Assembly (NCBI GenBank): GCA_036365145.1
Contig: JAEOAD010000982.1
Span: 4,986,001 to 5,050,000, forward strand
From: Orientallactaga sibirica
Lineage: Eukaryota > Chordata > Mammalia > Rodentia > Dipodidae
DNA: 64,000 bases
Direction of reading: 5' to 3'
Shown here: piece after piece, positions 60,236 to 64,000 of the stretch
Layout: every line of letters starts with the position of its first letter
Numbering within the stretch: the first letter of the stretch is position 1
Translations under genes and position numbers: made by a program
The notes under the pieces: generated by a model
Seen by the model: only the letters and a program-made list of their open reading frames with translations
What the model was told of the DNA's origin: nothing
The model's database searches: none

Positions 60236-60744
60236 AAGACATCAAAAGCAATTCAGTCTATGCAATACTTTGTTTAGGGCAGAATAAAATTCCCATTCAA
60301 AAATGAAGCTTATTTGCGTCTTCATCCCAGAAAACTCAAGGTCTCTTGCAGAAGATACACATGGTCCATTCTCATTATTTGTATAGTTCAAATTTACAAA
60401 TTTGCTTATATCTCCCATCTCATCACCCACTTAAAAGTCAATGAGCATGCTAACATATCACTCACTTCATTCAATCATTGTATAACCTGGAGTCCTAGCA
60501 TTATATCATAGTATATTTTGGTTATTATGTTATATTACATCAGATTACATTATGCTGTTTCATATATGAGGAAACACAGACAAGTATAGGTGATATAATT
60601 TTAGCCATGAGAATTATGATATTGGTCATGGTGGCAATGTATAACAACTAGATTCCTATACTGCTCTATAAAAAATGATGACTGAGAAAAATAACATTCA
60701 TTTTAATAAAGGTCTCCAGTATTGAGAAGGAACTATTATTTTTG

Positions 60745-61055
60745 TAATCAAAAGATTGCCTGGTCTACCAAGTCAGATATCCAGAGACACAGAGACTCAC
60801 AAAACCTCATCACTGAAATAGACCTAAAATGAACCCAACGTGACTCAGGGAAATTCACGGAAGAGGGGGCGGAAAGATTGTTAGAGCCATGAGTTGGGTC
60901 ATTATACACAGAGTCATTGCCTCTCCTGCATAACTTATGGCTACTCACATAAGGCAAGACACACATTACCCATGGGGGGAGGACAGGGAGAAGGCTAATG
61001 ATGGTACCATCATGGCTGTATATATACTATATACATAACTAATAAAAAATATAAA
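60745..61055 (+). mobile_element. L1-like 3' end
   Basis: AGATATCCAGAGACACAGAG, GACTCAGGGAAATTCACGGA, AGATTGTTAGAGCCATGAGT, GATGGTACCATCATGGCTGT and an A-rich end after AATAAAAAAT. Similar to part of 22,330-23,340. Confidence 0.6.
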
Positions 61056-61369
61056 AAAGATTGCCAGAGACAAATTCCAATCTTATACTAAGCAGTGAAA
61101 ATATAGAATGTTTAAAACATAACTGCAATCAGTGAAAATAGTGACCTAGCATCTAAATGGTTGAACAGCCTCATAAAATTGCTAGTCACCTTTGGTGTTA
61201 AGCTCTCTGAATCCTCTAAATTTCTGCTGTGAAGAGTTTCCAGTCTCCTTAGTGTCTGCCATCTTGGAGGAGGTTATCATGGTAGCAAAAAAACAACATG
61301 CCTGTTTAAATCACCACTTCCTGTGTCATGAGAACTCAGAAAGATAAAGACAAAAAAAGTTTCACTATC

Positions 61370-61713
61370 TGTTGTGGTTTGAGTATAAAGTGCTTCCATA
61401 GGCTCACTCATGTGTCTTAACATCTTGTCCCTTGTCTTTGACATTTTTTGGAAGGGTAGTGGAGCCTTGCTGGAGGAAATGGGTCACTGGGGGCAGGCCC
61501 TGGGTATTTATGCTCAGGCCCTACTTCCTGTTTTCCCTTTGTTTTTTGACTGTGGATGCCATGTGATCAGCTGGCCTCCTGCTCCTGTCACCATGTCTTC
61601 CCTATCCTAATGGACTACTGTATCTCCTGGAACTGGGAGCTAGAATACACCTTTTCATTCCTTAAGCTGCTTCCTGTATTTGTTCACAGCAATGAGAATG
61701 TAACTGATATACA
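61370..61713 (+). mobile_element. MaLR-type solo LTR (ORR1-like)
   Basis: TGTTGTGGTTTGAGTATAAA start, CATAGGCTCACTCATGTGTC, TTGCTGGAGGAAATGGGTCA, CACTGGGGGCAGG and a TTCACAGCAATGAGAATGTA end follow the rodent MaLR LTR plan. No internal region adjoins it. Confidence 0.7.
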
Positions 61714-61930
61714 TCCCAAATAATATTCACAAAATATGTAAGAAAAAATACAATCACAGTAACAAAACCATTGCTTTCTGAAGAATAAATTTAGAAAGTT
61801 TTTTAAGTGAAAAATGTGAAAGAAAACACAAAGCTTCAGAATGATTCAGAAAATGGAGGTATAAAATGTCACTAAGAGACACAATATTATAGGAATATTG
61901 AACCTGTTTAATTAATTTATAAAATTCAAG

Positions 61931-62169
61931 GGCTGGAGAGATGGCTTAGCATTTAAGGCATTTGCCTGTGAAGCCTAAGGACCTATGTTCCACTCTCCAG
62001 ATGCCACATAAGCCACCACAAAGGTGAGGCAAGTGCAAGGTTGCACATGCCCACTAGGTGGCACAAGCATCTGGAGTTTGATTGCAGTGGCTGAGACCAT
62101 GGCATACCAATTCTCTCTCTCTCTTACTCGCTCTCTCTAAAATAAAAAATAAATATTTAAAAAAATTAA
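61931..62169 (+). mobile_element. Dip-like SINE, extended variant
   Basis: Complete copy with direct repeats AAAATTCAAG (61,921-61,930 and 62,170-62,179). It has the same kind of extra bases before GCATCTGGAG as the copy at 23,349. Confidence 0.88.
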
Positions 62170-62367
62170 AAAATTCAAGACATTCTCAGCCAGATTCTCT
62201 TTGTTGATGTTTAAAATTCAACTGACGTGAAAGGTCAGGAAAATAATAAAAATAGAAATTACTGGCAGGGCAGGGATTAGAAATGATAAAATTGAGAAGA
62301 GATAATTCTCAAGCCAGAATAGTATCAAGTGGGTAGATAAACAATCTCATGAAATACATTTGCCAAG

Positions 62368-62716
62368 TGTGGTGGTTGGATTCAGGTGTCCCCCATAAAC
62401 TTAGGTATTCTGAATGCTAGTCTTCCCAGCTGATGACAATTGGAAATTAAAGCCTCCTGGAGGCAGTGTATTGCTGGGGGCGGGCTTATGGGTGTTACAG
62501 CCAGTGTCCCCATGCCAGTGTTTTGCACACTCTGCTCTGGCTATGGTCCACCTTATGTTGGTCAGGAGGTGATGTCCACCCTCTGCTCATGCCATCATTT
62601 TCCCTGTCATCATGGAGCTTCCCCTCGAGTCTGTAAGCCAAAATAAACCTCTTTTTTTCCCACAAGCTGCTCTTGGTTGGGTGATTTCTACCAGCAATGC
62701 GAACCCGACTGCAACA
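62368..62716 (+). mobile_element. MaLR-type solo LTR with 5-bp target repeat
   Basis: TGTGGTGGTTGGATTCAGGT start, GGGGGCGGGCTTATGGGTGT, AATAAA at about 62,642, ACCCGACTGCAACA end. CCAAG repeats flank it (62,363-62,367 and 62,717-62,721). A complete solo LTR left by LTR-LTR recombination. Confidence 0.85.
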
Positions 62717-63057
62717 CCAAGTCATCCATGAATTATCAAAATGAACAGTGGGTAGAAACCTCAATTTATACAACAAACTGAATTCTTGATATATTTAAAA
62801 AGTGATGTTGACTTGGGGAGATGGCCTGGTGACCCAAGTTCTTTAGTTTCTACATGACTAAGTTCTGTAAGTCACTACTTATAGGCTTATTGTATGCCAA
62901 AACCAAAAGCAAAATAAATATAACCAGAATTGCTCCGAGTAATATTTTATATTTATGTTTTTAAAAGAACATGTGCAGCAGAAGGCAATAAAGCCTTGTA
63001 CTGCAAGGCCTTTAAAAGCAGCACATTGTGATAAATCTCTTTAGAGTGGTACCATTT

Positions 63058-63115
63058 TTTTTTTCTTTTCTTTTTTTTTTTTTTTTTTTTTGAGGTAGGG
63101 TCTCACTTCTAGCCT
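63058..63115 (-). mobile_element. extremely 5'-truncated B1 insertion
   Basis: Poly(T) of about 35 with two C interruptions, then only GAGGTAGGGTCTCACTTCTA and GCC of the B1 3' end. The perfect 13-bp direct repeat AGTGGTACCATTT (63,045-63,057 and 63,116-63,128) proves a real insertion. Confidence 0.85.
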
Positions 63116-63128
63116 AGTGGTACCATTT

Positions 63129-64000
63129 CTGTTGCTGATAAGGCTCTAAATTTAGTATGCTGGATATTTTCTTATAGTGACATAAAGCTAAGTTTACATA
63201 GTTACTTAACCCCCAATAGGTTTTCCAGTAATCAAAACAATAATGGATCAATGCCTGAATAGACAATTTCCAGCAAAAACAAAAATAAAATAACCAATAA
63301 AAATGTTTCAACCTCACTACTCACATCATAGACCCACACACCACTCTAATGCTGCCCCCTACTATTTTAGTATATATTTGACAACGTTGTAATTCATTTT
63401 TAAGTGGGCTGAACCAAAGACCTATGTACAAGATTAATAGTGCTATACATTTTAAATAGATACAAATTTTATACTATACATATTAACTTTCAGTAATTTA
63501 AACTTTATATACTTCTTACAAATGTAATTTAGTTGAAACATGATAATCTAAGCAAATATATGCATACATCCCTTAAGACATAGAGTAATTATCAATAAAT
63601 TAGATGCACAATTTTCACATAGCAAAAAAACCAGAATCATAATTGTGCATAAATAGAACATGATTACCATCTCACAGTTGGCCAATGGGAGAGTCGCAAT
63701 CTTTCCTTTGAAGTATTACTGTGGAAATGAAAATTGCTATGGAAGAATATGAAACATATATTGGCAGGTGATTGTAGAATAAGATTTAAACTATATAGAT
63801 ATGTATCTCCAATGTGCTCCACCTGGGAGGTAGGTTGATGTGAAACCTTTGAGTATATTCAGTTTAGTAGCTTTAAAGCTTACCTCTGTATATAATTCTA
63901 TCACATTAAGAATATGTACAGTTCAAGCCAAAGTAACATAATAACAAGAAAATCATGTATTTGGTGGTGGAAGAAGGCATTAGGCCCACAGACCTCCCTG
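63129..64000. other. unannotated AT-rich stretch
   Basis: No recognised repeat, RNA or coding feature to the end of the window. Confidence 0.35.

Overview
This window looks like AT-rich, non-coding rodent nuclear DNA. I find no convincing protein-coding exon and no functional RNA gene. The open reading frames present are low-complexity tracts, retroposon frames or chance frames. Assignment to a dipodid rodent (jerboa-like) is an inference from the repeats. B1 copies carry a characteristic form (head GCCGGGCGTGGTGG, tail GACCCTACCTCG followed by A-rich sequence). There are also many short tRNA-derived SINEs with a (CT)n stretch and an AAATAA-type tail, which fit the Dip group of the B2 superfamily. 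A second, longer tRNA-headed SINE has a B1-like middle and a (CA)n tail. I could not check any of these names against a library.

Layout. 1-6.9 kb holds dispersed SINEs, an old sense L1 fragment, a GATA microsatellite, an antisense MaLR-type LTR element (4.43-5.37 kb) and an antisense L1 tail. 7-10 kb is largely unannotated AT-rich sequence. 11.8-16.1 kb is an old LTR split by a 4.0-kb composite LTR retroelement with a 5-bp target duplication. 16-27 kb is unannotated sequence with B1, Dip, ID, L1 and a possible URR1-like element. 27.7-34.2 kb is a nearly identical tandem duplication of about 3.25 kb bounded by B1 copies. 34-64 kb is a mosaic of SINEs, two antisense or sense L1 areas, two solo LTRs near 61.4-62.7 kb, and long unannotated stretches.

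Three structures stand out. (1) The 11,946-15,951 composite is one normal antisense MaLR-type element plus exactly one extra element-length unit. In that extra unit, two almost identical LTRs face each other in inverted orientation and each abuts the same internal site, present as AAGGC on one side and GCCTT on the other. This is the signature expected from integrase-mediated autointegration (an inversion circle), followed by homologous recombination into a related element. (2) The middle B1 of the tandem duplication is a hybrid of the two outer B1 copies, with the switch confined to six bases. It is therefore a readable unequal-crossover junction. (3) A 36-bp copy of the 5' end of U2 snRNA lies between 8-bp direct repeats, a miniature snRNA retropseudogene.

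No genes cooperate here. The biology is retroposition, LTR-element recombination and SINE-mediated duplication in intergenic or intronic DNA.
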